From Myxococcota bacterium (GTDB lineage Bacteria > Myxococcota_A > Bradymonadia > UBA7976 > UBA1532), in assembly GCA_963169045.1 (NCBI GenBank), contig CAUJDF010000044.1, positions 434,001 through 498,000 on the forward strand: DNA of 64,000 nucleotides. Reading direction: 5' to 3'. Positions 33,019 to 43,841 of the stretch are shown here, one piece after another. The translations under genes and the position numbers were made by a program. How positions within the stretch are numbered: position 1 is the stretch's first letter; every line of letters starts with the position of its first letter. Under the pieces are notes generated by a model. It worked only from the letters and a program-made list of their open reading frames with translations, was not told the origin of the DNA and did no database searches.

Positions 33019-34562
33019 GTGCGCTTCTCCACCTCGGCGAGAGCCGCGATCACATCGCGGGCGATGAGTGTCGTGGGCGTGCCGCGCTCGGCGGCGACGT
33101 CGCCGGCACGCGCGTGCCAGAGGACGCCCGCCTCGGCGGCCTCCTCCGGCGAGAGGCCACGCGCCAGCAGCGCGCCGATGACGCCCGCCAGCACGTCGCC
33201 CATGCCCGCCGTGGCCATGCCCGGGTTGCCTGCGGGGCAGATGGCCAGCCGGCCGTCCGGGCGCGCCACGAGCGTGTGGGCGCCCTTCAGTACGACGACC
33301 GCGCCCGTCAGGCGCGCGAGGCGGGTGGCGGCGCCGGGCCGATCCGCCTGGATCTCCCGCGTCGTCGCCCCGAGGAGTCGCGCCGCCTCGCCCGGGTGCG
33401 GCGTGAGCACCCGGGGGCCGCCCCGCCGCAGGACGCCGGGCGACGCCGCGGCGTGGTTCAACGCGTCGGCGTCGATCACCGCCGGCACCTCGACCCTCGG
33501 CAGGAGGTCGAGCAGGAAGGCGTGGTGGGCGGCGTCCACCGGCATGCCCGGTCCGACGACCACGGCGTCGCGGGTGGCGAGGCGCGCCGCCATCCGCTCG
33601 ACGTCGCCGCCGAACCCGACCTCGGTCATGACCTCGTAGACCTGCGCGCCGATCTGCGGCAGCGCCTCGGCCGTCGTGCCGATCGTCACGAGGCCGGCGC
33701 CCGCGCGCATCGCCGCGTCCGCCACCATCCGCGCCGCGCCGGTCCTGCCCACCGAGCCGGCGAGCACGAAGACGTGGCCGAACGTCCCCTTGTGGGCGTC
33801 AGCCGCGCGCGGCGTCCGCAGCGTCGCGAGGTCGTCGTCGTCGAGGACGCGCCGGACCGGGCCGCGGCCGGTGAGCGCGAGCGCCGGGATGCCGATGTCG
33901 GCGATCACGAGCTCGCCGACGTACTCGGGGCCCGGGTGCAGCCACTGGCCCAGCTTGCTCGCGGCGAGCGCCACCGTGCGCGTCGCGCGGACCGCCGCGC
34001 CGAGGACGCGGCCGGTGTCGCCACACAGACCGCTTGGCGTGTCGACGGAGAGGATCGGCGCACCATGGCCGTTCATCCAGGCGATCGCCTCGACCGCGAC
34101 CCCCCGCACGTCGCCCTTGAGGCCCGTCCCGAGGAGTGCGTCGACGACGAGCGCGAAGCTCCCGGGCGCCGGCAGGTACTCGAACGCCTGCGCCTCGGTC
34201 GCCGGGTGGACCGGCAGGCCGAGCGCGCGCGCGACGGCGAGCTGCGGCGCCGCGTCGCCGCTCAGCGCCTCCGGCGGCGCCGCCAGCACCACCTCGACCC
34301 GCCGGCCCCACTCGGCGAGGTGCCGGGCCGCCACGAGCCCGTCGCCGCCGTTGTTGCCGCGCCCGCACACGATCGCGACGCGCGCCCCCGGCGGCGCCAT
34401 GCTCGCCGCCGCCCGGGCCACGTGCCGCCCCGCCGTCTCCATGAGCGCCGCCGCCGGGATGCCCAGCACGCCGATCGCGTGATGGTCGGCGGCCTGCATC
34501 TCCTCGGACGTGAGCACGTGTCGCGCCGCGCGCCGCTCGGCGGGCACGAACCGGACCTTCAT
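33003..34562 (-). CDS. nnr: Bifunctional NAD(P)H-hydrate epimerase/dehydratase
   Basis: 519 aa. The N-terminal ~220 residues are the YjeF_N epimerase (TSEEMQAADHHAIGVLGIP, IVCGRGNNGGDGL); the C-terminal ~300 are the ADP-dependent dehydratase of ribokinase fold (KGTFGHVFVLAGSVGRTGAA, LTPHPGEAARLLG, GNPGMATAGMGDVLAGVIGA). Together they repair hydrated NAD(P)H. Start ATG at 34562 fits the family; a longer frame upstream lacks conservation. It lies downstream of pdxJ-like; acpS, usually between them in this neighbourhood, is missing. Confidence 0.93.
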   Translation of the reverse strand: MKVRFVPAERRAARHVLTSEEMQAADHHAIGVLGIPAAALMETAGRHVARAAASMAPPGARVAIVCGRGNNGGDGLVAARHLAEWGRRVEVVLAAPPEALSGDAAPQLAVARALGLPVHPATEAQAFEYLPAPGSFALVVDALLGTGLKGDVRGVAVEAIAWMNGHGAPILSVDTPSGLCGDTGRVLGAAVRATRTVALAASKLGQWLHPGPEYVGELVIADIGIPALALTGRGPVRRVLDDDDLATLRTPRAADAHKGTFGHVFVLAGSVGRTGAARMVADAAMRAGAGLVTIGTTAEALPQIGAQVYEVMTEVGFGGDVERMAARLATRDAVVVGPGMPVDAAHHAFLLDLLPRVEVPAVIDADALNHAAASPGVLRRGGPRVLTPHPGEAARLLGATTREIQADRPGAATRLARLTGAVVVLKGAHTLVARPDGRLAICPAGNPGMATAGMGDVLAGVIGALLARGLSPEEAAEAGVLWHARAGDVAAERGTPTTLIARDVIAALAEVEKRTCCRA

Positions 34563-34590
34563 CTCGCCCCCTCCACCCCCCCGGAAGGAT

Positions 34591-35328
34591 TCAGGATCCT
34601 CGTTGTCGTCCGCGGGCGATCGCCGCGAGGAAATCACGGACGGACCGCTCGATGCCCAACAACACCGCGCGGGCCAGGCAGGCGTGGCCGACGTGGAACT
34701 CCTCGACGTGCGGCAGCCGCGCCAGCTCCTCGCACGCGGCGAGGTCGAGGCCGCCCCCCACGGCGACCTTGAGGTTGAGCCGCGCCGCCGTCGTGACGGC
34801 GTCCCCCAGGCGCGCGAGCTCCAGTCGCCGCTCCTTGCGGGTCACGGCGCGCGCGAAGTGACCCGCATACAACACCGCCACATCCACGTTCACACGGTGC
34901 AGCGCTTTGACTTGCTCGAGATCCGGCTCGATGCGTCCCGCCACCTCGATGTCGGCGTCATGGAGATGGTCGACATGGGCGCGGAGCGCGTCCTTGAGCA
35001 GCCGCACGTCGAGCCCGCCGGCGTCGGGCGCGTCCCGTGCTTCGGGCACGAGCGTGACGCGGTGCGGTCGGGTGTCGAACGCCGTCGACACGAGATCGGC
35101 CGCCGGCGCGAGCGCCAGATCGAGCCGCGTCCGCAGCGTCTCGCGCAGCAGGCGAACGTCGCGCTCCTGGACGCCGCGCAGATCGGACCGCAGCCGCAGT
35201 GAGACCCCGTCGGCGCCCGCCAGCTCGGCGAGCGTCGCCACCGTCACCGGGTCGGGCTCGCGCCCCTCGCCGCGCGCGCGGAACGCCACCGCGCCGTCCA
35301 GCACCACGTGGAACCGCGTATCGAGCAT
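34591..35328 (-). CDS. PdxJ-like protein lacking the catalytic residues
   Basis: 245 aa, full length for pyridoxine 5'-phosphate synthase PdxJ, with good alignment through REPDPVTVATLAELAGADGV, DVRLLRETLRTRLDLALA, DAGGLDV and EEFHVGHACLARAVL. But the catalytic triad (E. coli His45, Glu72, His193) is replaced: VHLRED becomes LRLRSD (Arg), NLEM becomes DLAL (Ala) and NAGHGL becomes AVGGGL (Gly). The NVDH start motif is VVLDGA. It is one base overlapped with glmM (TGATG), the normal syntenic place of pdxJ. It probably cannot make PNP and may bind a phosphate ligand or act structurally. Confidence 0.85.
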   Translation of the reverse strand: MLDTRFHVVLDGAVAFRARGEGREPDPVTVATLAELAGADGVSLRLRSDLRGVQERDVRLLRETLRTRLDLALAPAADLVSTAFDTRPHRVTLVPEARDAPDAGGLDVRLLKDALRAHVDHLHDADIEVAGRIEPDLEQVKALHRVNVDVAVLYAGHFARAVTRKERRLELARLGDAVTTAARLNLKVAVGGGLDLAACEELARLPHVEEFHVGHACLARAVLLGIERSVRDFLAAIARGRQRGS

Positions 35329-36692
35329 CAGCCCAGGTCTCCTCGGAGGGCGTCGCAGATGCGATCGGCATGCGCCCGGATCGTCGTGTCGTCCGGCCCC
35401 TCGACCATCACGCGCGCGAGGAGCTCGGTGCCCGAATACCGCACGAGCACGCGGCCGCGGTCGCCGAGACCATCCTCCGCCTCGCGGATGGCGCGCTGCA
35501 GGCCGGGCAGCTCGTCCAGCGGGGCCCTGCGCTTCACCGGCACGTTGATCAGCACTTGCGGGAAGCGGGTCATGCACGCCGCGAGCTGGCTCAACGTCGC
35601 CTTCTCGCGCACCAGGATCCCGAGCACCGTGAGGGCGGTCACCAGGCCATCGCCGGTCGTCGAGTGGTCCATGCGGATGACGTGACCGGACTGCTCGCCC
35701 CCGAAGTTCAGGCCCTGGTTGCGCATGTGCTCGACGACGTAGCGATCGCCGACGCCGACGCGCACGACGCGCCCGCCGACCTCGGCGAGCGAGCGCTCGA
35801 GGCCGATGTTGCTCATGACCGTGGCGACCACGGTGTTCTGGGCCAGCGCGCCGTCGCGGATCATGTGACGCGCGATCAGGGCCATGATCGCGTCGCCATC
35901 GACGACGCTGCCCTGCTCGTCGGCCAGGACGCAGCGGTCCGCGTCGCCGTCGAGGGCCACGCCCAGGTGGGCCCCGGCGCGCCGGACGGCGCGCGCCATG
36001 TAGTCGGGATACAGGGCGCCGACGCGCCGGTTGATGTTCACGCCGTTGGGACGCACGCCGAGGGTCACCACCTCGGCGCCGAGCTCCCGCAGCACCTCCG
36101 GGGCGACGCGATAGGCGGCGCCGTGGGCGCAGTCGACGACGATCTTGATCCCCTCGAGCGTGAGGTCCTTGGGGAACGCGCCCTTGGCGAACTGCGCATA
36201 GCGGCCGACGGCATCCTCGATGCGCGTGGCGCGTCCGATGTCCGTCGCCGTCGGCCGCCAGCGCGCGACCACCTCCGACTCCATCAGCGCCTCGAGCTCC
36301 GCCTCGACGGCGTCGGGCAGCTTGAAGCCGTCGGCGGCGAACACCTTGATGCCGTTGTCCTGGAACGGATTGTGGCTCGCGGAGATGACCACGCCCGCGT
36401 CCGCGCGCATGCTGGCCGTCAGGAACGCGATGGCCGGCGTCGGCAGGGGGCCCACCAGCAGGACGTCCGTCCCCGCGGAGCACAGGCCGCTCGCCAGCGC
36501 CGTCTCGATGAGATAGCCCGACAGCCGCGTGTCCTTGCCGATGAGCACCTTGCTGCGGTGCCCCGCGGGGCCGCGCAGCCGGTAGCCGAGAGCGCGCCCG
36601 AGACGGAGCGCGACCTCGGCGGTCATCGGATGGACGTTCGCCTCACCCCGGATGCCGTCGGTTCCGAACAGCTTGCGCTGGCCCAACCCCAA
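35328..36692 (-). CDS. glmM: Phosphoglucosamine mutase
   Basis: 454 aa. It interconverts glucosamine-6-phosphate and glucosamine-1-phosphate for UDP-GlcNAc and peptidoglycan. The start GQRKLFGTDGIRGEANVHPM is the family signature; the active phosphoserine is in VVISASHNPFQDNG (Ser106). The metal loop is VALDGDADRCVLADE, the sugar loop GGEQSGHVI, and the phosphate-binding end LVRYSGTELLARVMVEG. It sits with cdaA and ybbR as in the conserved cdaA-ybbR-glmM cluster, where YbbR and GlmM tune c-di-AMP synthesis. Confidence 0.97.
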   Translation of the reverse strand: MGLGQRKLFGTDGIRGEANVHPMTAEVALRLGRALGYRLRGPAGHRSKVLIGKDTRLSGYLIETALASGLCSAGTDVLLVGPLPTPAIAFLTASMRADAGVVISASHNPFQDNGIKVFAADGFKLPDAVEAELEALMESEVVARWRPTATDIGRATRIEDAVGRYAQFAKGAFPKDLTLEGIKIVVDCAHGAAYRVAPEVLRELGAEVVTLGVRPNGVNINRRVGALYPDYMARAVRRAGAHLGVALDGDADRCVLADEQGSVVDGDAIMALIARHMIRDGALAQNTVVATVMSNIGLERSLAEVGGRVVRVGVGDRYVVEHMRNQGLNFGGEQSGHVIRMDHSTTGDGLVTALTVLGILVREKATLSQLAACMTRFPQVLINVPVKRRAPLDELPGLQRAIREAEDGLGDRGRVLVRYSGTELLARVMVEGPDDTTIRAHADRICDALRGDLG

Positions 36693-36734
36693 TCCTCCTC
36701 AGACGCCCGGGCGCATCGTCGACCATCCCGGATG

Positions 36735-37712
36735 TCATGGCAACGGCGAGCGCGGAGCCTCCTGCCCGGGCTGACCGTCGTCGGCATGCGCGGAGCGGCG
36801 CACCAGCGTGACGCGGCTCGGCTTCAGCTCCACGAGGCTCAGGCCTTCGGGCGGATCGAACTGCAGCCGCATCGTCTGCAGGCCGCGCCGCTGAACGTCG
36901 ATGTCCTTGGCGTCGACGTAGGCCACGAGGACCTCGGCGTCGAGCTTCTGTAGCAGCCGCACCGGGCCGTGGAGCGTGACGTCGACCGTGGCCGGGCTCA
37001 CCTCCCAGCCGAGCTCGCCCTCGAGCACGCCGCGCACCTCGACGGGGCGGGCGGTGATCACGCGGGTGCCGAGCTTCTCCTCGATCGTCAACGTCACCGC
37101 ATACTCCGGCGGCCCGAGCACCGTCAGGTGCGGAGGCGGCGGCGCCAGGGGGACACGCAGCGTGGTCGACTGGTCGCGCCCCGAGAGATCGATGCGCAGC
37201 GATTGCACGCGGGTGACGCCCTCGACGGTCGACGCGGCGCCCTCGATCTTCACGTCGGGCGGCTCGACGCGAACCGACGTGAGGCGGTAGCCCTCGACCG
37301 GATCGCCCTCGATGTGCGCCTCGACCGGCACGCGCTTCGACTTCTTCTCCTCGAAGTTGACCAGCATCGCGGCGGGTCGGATCTCGCGCACCCTCAACCC
37401 GGGCGGGACCTTGAAGTCCTCGGGCTCGAAGGCCAGCTGCTCGCGCTCGTTGCCGGTCAGGTTGATCTCGAGCTGCGGCAGACCGTCGACGTCGAGCTCG
37501 CGCAGGCGGCCGTACTTGCCCTCGATCGTGACGCGCACCTTGTCGACGAGCGGGCTGACGAGGACCCGGTCCTCCGGATGGCTCACCCGCACCGGCACCG
37601 TCGCGGTCACCAGGGCGACCTTGTCCTCGCGCTTGATGACGAACAACACCAGCGCGAGCGCCAGCGCGAACATCTTCTGCGTCAGGTTCTCGAAGAGGAT
37701 CTTGCGCAACAC
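36735..37712 (-). CDS. ybbR: YbbR-like domain protein (CdaA regulator type)
   Basis: 325 aa from GTG at 37712, which has GAGG eleven bases upstream; GTG at 37724 is an alternative. N-terminal membrane helix (LTQKMFALALALVLFVI) then about four YbbR beta-domains facing outward, for example TATVPVRVSHPEDRVL and KVRVTIEGKYGRLRELDV. In firmicutes the equivalent (CdaR) binds and modulates the diadenylate cyclase. It lies directly after cdaA and before glmM, which fits that role here. Confidence 0.88.
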   Translation of the reverse strand: MLRKILFENLTQKMFALALALVLFVIKREDKVALVTATVPVRVSHPEDRVLVSPLVDKVRVTIEGKYGRLRELDVDGLPQLEINLTGNEREQLAFEPEDFKVPPGLRVREIRPAAMLVNFEEKKSKRVPVEAHIEGDPVEGYRLTSVRVEPPDVKIEGAASTVEGVTRVQSLRIDLSGRDQSTTLRVPLAPPPPHLTVLGPPEYAVTLTIEEKLGTRVITARPVEVRGVLEGELGWEVSPATVDVTLHGPVRLLQKLDAEVLVAYVDAKDIDVQRRGLQTMRLQFDPPEGLSLVELKPSRVTLVRRSAHADDGQPGQEAPRSPLP

Positions 37713-37725
37713 GGCGAGCACCACC

Positions 37726-38634
37726 TCACGGCGTCCGCGAGGCCTCCTCCGGGGCGGTGTCCGCTTTGCGCGGCGGGTTGGTCTTGGATGCCGGCGGGCG
37801 CGTGCCCTCTTCGGTGCGAGCGGGCGGCACCGAGACGACACCGCGCTCGCGCTTGAACAGGCGGGTCGGACGCCGGATCAGCAGGCGCATGAGGAGATCG
37901 CGCAGCGCGGCGGGCTTCACGTCCGGCTCGAGGCGGCCGTCGATCGCCACCGAGACGGCGCCGCGCTCCTCGCTGACGACGATCACCAGCGCGTCGGTCT
38001 CCTCGGAGAGGCCGAGCGCCGCACGGTGGCGCGTACCCAGCATGCGGTCGATCTGTGGGTTCACGCTCATCGGCAGGAACACGCCGCCGGCGGCCACCCG
38101 TCCCTCGCGCACCACCACCGCGCCGTCGTGCAGCGGGTTCTGCCGCTCGGGCACGAAGATCGAGTACAGCAGCTCCTTCGAGACGCGGGCATCGATCCGC
38201 GTCGCCTCCTGCATGTAAGGCCGCAGGTCGGCCTCGCGCTCCACCACGATCAAGGCACCGATGCCCTGGTTGGCCAGCGAGACCGACGCCTTCACGAGCT
38301 CGTCGACCACCTGGGCCTCGGAGCCGCTCGAAAAGGAGCTCAGGAACTGCGTCTGACCGAACGCCGTAAGCGCACGCCGTAGATCGGACTGGAACAGCAC
38401 CACGATGATGAGGAACAGGCTGCCGATGAACTGCTCGAGGATCCAGTTGAACGTGGAGAGTCCGAGATAGGTCTCCTGGCTGATGAAGTACAGCAGAATG
38501 ATCGTCAGGAGCCCGATCAGCATGGGCACGGCGCGCGTGCCCTTGATGATCAGCAGCAGACGGTAGATGAGGAAGTAGACGATCGCGACGTCGAGGAGCG
38601 GCGCGAGGTAGCGCGAGTAGGTGGCGAGATCCAC
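37726..38634 (-). CDS. cdaA: Diadenylate cyclase
   Basis: 302 aa. Makes the second messenger c-di-AMP from two ATP. Three N-terminal membrane helices (~10-32, ~36-54, ~64-82), then the DisA_N cyclase domain with both catalytic motifs: NPLHDGAVVV (DGA) and MLGTRHRAALGLSEETDAL (RHR). A charged C-terminal tail of ~40 residues (RPPASKTNPPRKADTAPEE) is less conserved. It is 3 nt after folP and next to ybbR and glmM. c-di-AMP would control osmolyte or cell-wall homeostasis here. Confidence 0.96.
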   Translation of the reverse strand: MDLATYSRYLAPLLDVAIVYFLIYRLLLIIKGTRAVPMLIGLLTIILLYFISQETYLGLSTFNWILEQFIGSLFLIIVVLFQSDLRRALTAFGQTQFLSSFSSGSEAQVVDELVKASVSLANQGIGALIVVEREADLRPYMQEATRIDARVSKELLYSIFVPERQNPLHDGAVVVREGRVAAGGVFLPMSVNPQIDRMLGTRHRAALGLSEETDALVIVVSEERGAVSVAIDGRLEPDVKPAALRDLLMRLLIRRPTRLFKRERGVVSVPPARTEEGTRPPASKTNPPRKADTAPEEASRTP

Positions 38635-38637
38635 GGC

Positions 38638-39483
38638 CTAGCCCCTGCCCGCGGCGCGAAGCGCCGCTGCGACCCGCGCCACGTCGCGCATCGCCGCCAC
38701 GTCGTGCACCCGGAGGATGTGCGCGCCGCGCGCGACGGCCCAGGTGCACGCCGCCGCCGTCGCCCAGCCCCGGTCCCCGACCTCGCGCCCCGTCAAGCGC
38801 CCGAGGAAGGCCTTGCGCGACACGCCGACGAGCAGCGGGCGCCCCGCCTCCGCGAGCGCCCCCAGACCGTCGACGAGCTCGAGGTTCTGCTCGACCGTCT
38901 TGCCGAAGCCGATGCCCGGATCGACGCAGATGGCCGCGCGCGAGATGCCGGCGCGCTCGGCGTCGAGCGCCCACGACTCGAGGTCGCGCGCCACCTCGGC
39001 GACGATGTCGGGGCTGCTCAGATCCCCCTGCTGCATGGTGCGCGGCTCGCCGCGCATATGCATGAGGACGACGCCCGCCCCCGCCGCCGCAACGACCCCC
39101 GCCATCTGAGGATCGCCACGCAACGCCGTGACGTCATTGACGATCTCGGCACCCGCGGACAGCGCCGCCCGAGCGACCGCGGCCTTGCACGTGTCGACGG
39201 AGAGGATCGCGTCGCACCGTGCGCGGAGGCCTTCGAGCACGGGGACGACGCGCTCGATCTCGACCTCGGTCGGCACCGGCTCGGCGCCGGGCCGGGTCGA
39301 CTCGCCGCCGATGTCGAGGACGCGCGCCCCGTCGCGGACGAGGGCGAGCCCGTGCTCGATGGCGCGCGCGCCCTCGAGGAAGTGGCCGCCGTCCGAGAAC
39401 GAGTCGGGGGTGACGTTGACGATGCCCATCAGCGCGACATCGCCGCCGAGATCGAGGCAACGCCCCCCGAACCGCCACTGCAC
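38638..39483 (-). CDS. folP: Dihydropteroate synthase
   Basis: 281 aa. Condenses p-aminobenzoate with dihydropterin pyrophosphate in folate synthesis; the target of sulphonamides. Hallmarks are MGIVNVTPDSFSDGGHFL, DIGGESTRPGAEPVP, LSVDTCKAAVA, EIVNDVTALRGDP and VLMHMRGEPRTMQ, with VDPGIGFGKTVEQNLEL and VGVSRKAFLG towards the C-terminus. All substrate-binding residues appear intact. It follows ftsH, separated by a hairpin. Confidence 0.97.
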   Translation of the reverse strand: MQWRFGGRCLDLGGDVALMGIVNVTPDSFSDGGHFLEGARAIEHGLALVRDGARVLDIGGESTRPGAEPVPTEVEIERVVPVLEGLRARCDAILSVDTCKAAVARAALSAGAEIVNDVTALRGDPQMAGVVAAAGAGVVLMHMRGEPRTMQQGDLSSPDIVAEVARDLESWALDAERAGISRAAICVDPGIGFGKTVEQNLELVDGLGALAEAGRPLLVGVSRKAFLGRLTGREVGDRGWATAAACTWAVARGAHILRVHDVAAMRDVARVAAALRAAGRG

Positions 39484-39501
39484 CGGTCGCCTCCTGCCAA
39501 A

Positions 39502-39530
39502 ACGAAAGGCCGATCCCGCGGGATCGGCCC
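39502..39530 (-). terminator. Hairpin with T-rich tail downstream of ftsH
   Basis: A 22-nt perfect palindrome GGCCGATCCCG/CGGGATCGGCC (39508-39529). Read on the minus strand it is followed by TTTCGTTTT, as for a weak rho-independent terminator or attenuator between ftsH and folP. It has no loop spacer, so the true hairpin would open a 4-nt loop. Confidence 0.6.
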
Positions 39531-39585
39531 TTCAACGACACCGCCGACGGCGATCGCCGGGTGCCGTCGTCCGCCGCCATGCGCC

Positions 39586-41526
<1,941 letters not shown>

Positions 41527-41775
41527 TTCGCCTCCATTGAGGGCGAGCGGGTCGACGGAAGGAGTGCCTCACCGGTCGCCCCGCCGGAGCGGGCCGAACG
41601 GTAGCACGGCGCCGAAATGCGGGGCAACCGCACCCCGGGCCGATGTTCCGTGGCCCCGTGAACTGTTCGTCCGGGCGGCCTCGCCTTGCCACCATCCCGG
41701 ACCGGATCAATCGAATAGACGCGCCGAGAGTGCGGATCGCTTCACGCGCTCTTCATTTTCGGCGAAACCTTTCCT

Positions 41776-43122
41776 CTACTGGACTTTCTGCCCGTATTCC
41801 CAATTCAGGCGGATTCGCCACGCCGGCTGGCCGGTACCGACGCGCGCCTCCTCGGCGATCCGCAGCGGCGCCACCCAGACCAGGCGTCCGTCGGCCTCGA
41901 CCGCCGGCATCTGCGGCCGTTGCTCGCGCGGGACGCGGGCGTCGATCCACAAGCGCGAGACGCGCTTGCCGCCAGGCGCGCCGAGGGGTCGGTAGCGTTC
42001 TCCTTCGAGCGGAGCGCGCACCCGCCACGGGAACGGCGCCGCCAGACAGGCGTCGCCCCGATCCGCCGGCAGGCCGACGACCGCCTCGATGCGGAGCGAC
42101 CACGGTCCCCAGCGCCACACGCCGGGACCAGAGACGACGATCGTCGTCGGCGCCTCTGGCTCGCGCCCCTTCACGATGACGAGGCGGCCGTAGGCCCGAC
42201 GCGCCTCGACGCCGCCAGGGAGCCCGAGACGTGCGACGCCCCCCTCCGCCACCACCAGCGCCTCGAGGCGACGGACGTGCAGTTCGATCGTCCGCAGCGG
42301 GCCGGCGACCTCGGCCAGGACGTCGCGCAAGACGCGGCGCCGCAGCGCCGGGGGCGCCTCCGCCAGCTTCGCGACGTCGAGATCGGCCCCCTCCGGCGCC
42401 GGGCGGCCGATCTCGTCGCGCCAGCGCGCCGCCAGGAACTCGAGCGCCTCCACATCGCCGCGCACGAGCGCGGCCGATCGGGCCGCGCCCCGCGACCAAC
42501 CCGCGCCGAAGACGCGGGCCATCGCGGGCGCGACGGCAATCCGTGAGCGGTTGCGCAGGAACCTCTCTGAATCATTCGAGGAATCGTGCCGCCACGGCAC
42601 GCCGTGCGCGGCAGCGAAGGCGGCGACCTCTTCCCGCGTCACAGCGAGCCACGGACGCACGACGATCCCCCGCCGCGCGGGGATGCCCGCCAGGCCCCGG
42701 CCACCGGCGCCCGCCGCGAGACGCATCAGCAGGGTCTCCGCCTGGTCGTCGGCGGTATGGGCCGTGAGCAGCCGTTCGGCCGCGTTCGCCGACGCGCATG
42801 CCTCGAGGAGCCGATACCGCTCGCGGCGCGCCGCATCCTCGGGGCCCTCGCCCGCGAGCGCGTCACCGGCGCGGAGCACCGTCACCGGGACGTCCCACCC
42901 GGCCAGCGTGGACGCGACGAAGGCGACGTCGTCCTCGGACTCGGGTCGCAAGCGGTGATCGACCGTCGCCGCGCGCACCGGCCAGCGCCCGACGAGGAGC
43001 AGCGCCCGCACCAGGCTCATCGAGTCGCGCCCGCCGCTGCAGGCCACGAGCAGCGGTCGCCCCGCGGGCAGCAGTTCGCCGGCGTTCTCGAGCGCCGCGA
43101 GGGGCGCGCTCAGGGTCGCCAC
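41776..43122 (-). CDS. tilS: tRNA(Ile)-lysidine synthase
   Basis: 448 aa. Converts cytidine 34 of tRNA-Ile(CAU) to lysidine so it reads AUA. The PP-loop is VACSGGRDSMSLV; TVDHRLRPES and LTAHTADDQAETLLMRL are family motifs, and RPWLAVTREEV closes the N-terminal ATPase domain. The C-terminal substrate-binding part is more divergent but has GPWSLRIEAVV and a final RLNWEYGQ. In most deltaproteobacteria it precedes ftsH; it is 249 nt upstream here. It overlaps the protease-like gene by 13 nt. Confidence 0.93.
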   Translation of the reverse strand: MATLSAPLAALENAGELLPAGRPLLVACSGGRDSMSLVRALLLVGRWPVRAATVDHRLRPESEDDVAFVASTLAGWDVPVTVLRAGDALAGEGPEDAARRERYRLLEACASANAAERLLTAHTADDQAETLLMRLAAGAGGRGLAGIPARRGIVVRPWLAVTREEVAAFAAAHGVPWRHDSSNDSERFLRNRSRIAVAPAMARVFGAGWSRGAARSAALVRGDVEALEFLAARWRDEIGRPAPEGADLDVAKLAEAPPALRRRVLRDVLAEVAGPLRTIELHVRRLEALVVAEGGVARLGLPGGVEARRAYGRLVIVKGREPEAPTTIVVSGPGVWRWGPWSLRIEAVVGLPADRGDACLAAPFPWRVRAPLEGERYRPLGAPGGKRVSRLWIDARVPREQRPQMPAVEADGRLVWVAPLRIAEEARVGTGQPAWRIRLNWEYGQKVQ

Positions 43123-43841
43123 GTCGCGCTCCGCGCCAGCAGGTCCTTCAGGCTCTCTGGCGGCAGGACGAGGTGACGGTCGGGCGGATCACCGGGCACC
43201 CGCACTCCGACGACCGCCACCACGCTGCCGTCGGGGGCCACGAGCGGGGTGCCCGGTGGCTGCGGCCAGCCCTCGGCGATCCAGTACCAGGCCTGCGCCT
43301 CCTCGCCGCGCGCGCGGACCAGGAGCGGTCTCAGGGGTGCGTGCGGCGCGGACACGCCGTACAGGGTTCGCCCCGCATCGAGCCGGACGTCGGCGTTGAT
43401 GGGCGCTTCGACGACGGGGACGAGGCCCGGGACGTCGAGCACCGCCAACCCGATCTTGGGATCGTCGAGCCCGACGGCCGCGGGGCGCCAGGTGCCATCG
43501 GCGCCGCGGATCTCGATCACGTCGCCCTCGCCGGCGGGCCAGCCGTCGACGATGACATGTGCCGTGACCACACGACCGGGCGCGATGACCCAGCCGGTGC
43601 CCTCCACGCGCAGGCCGCCCGGCACGGTGATGCCCGGCGGCGGCGGCAGGAGCCGTCGCACCTCGACGACCACCGCGGCGAGACGCGCGCGGACGGCGTC
43701 CCGTCCCGCCTGCGTCACGAGGTCGAGCGGACCCTGCATCACGACCGGGGCAGCGTCGACGCCCGCGTCGGCCGCGCGCGCCACGAGCGGCGCGCACGCC
43801 GCCAGCAGCGACCCGATTTGCACCGCGCGGTGCAACAACAT
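43110..43841 (-). CDS. Trypsin-like (S1C) protease homologue without catalytic Asp and Ser
   Basis: 243 aa with a signal peptide (MLLHRAVQIGSLLAACAPLVARA). The chymotrypsin-like fold is recognisable: GTGWVIAPGRVVTAHVIVDG carries the catalytic His, but the Asp position reads PKIGLAVLDV (Gly) and the nucleophile motif GNSGGPLV reads PPGTPLV (Pro for Ser). It has no PDZ domain. It is therefore probably a periplasmic binding protein with a protease fold. It overlaps tilS at its 3-prime end. Confidence 0.72.
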   Translation of the reverse strand: MLLHRAVQIGSLLAACAPLVARAADAGVDAAPVVMQGPLDLVTQAGRDAVRARLAAVVVEVRRLLPPPPGITVPGGLRVEGTGWVIAPGRVVTAHVIVDGWPAGEGDVIEIRGADGTWRPAAVGLDDPKIGLAVLDVPGLVPVVEAPINADVRLDAGRTLYGVSAPHAPLRPLLVRARGEEAQAWYWIAEGWPQPPGTPLVAPDGSVVAVVGVRVPGDPPDRHLVLPPESLKDLLARSATWRP

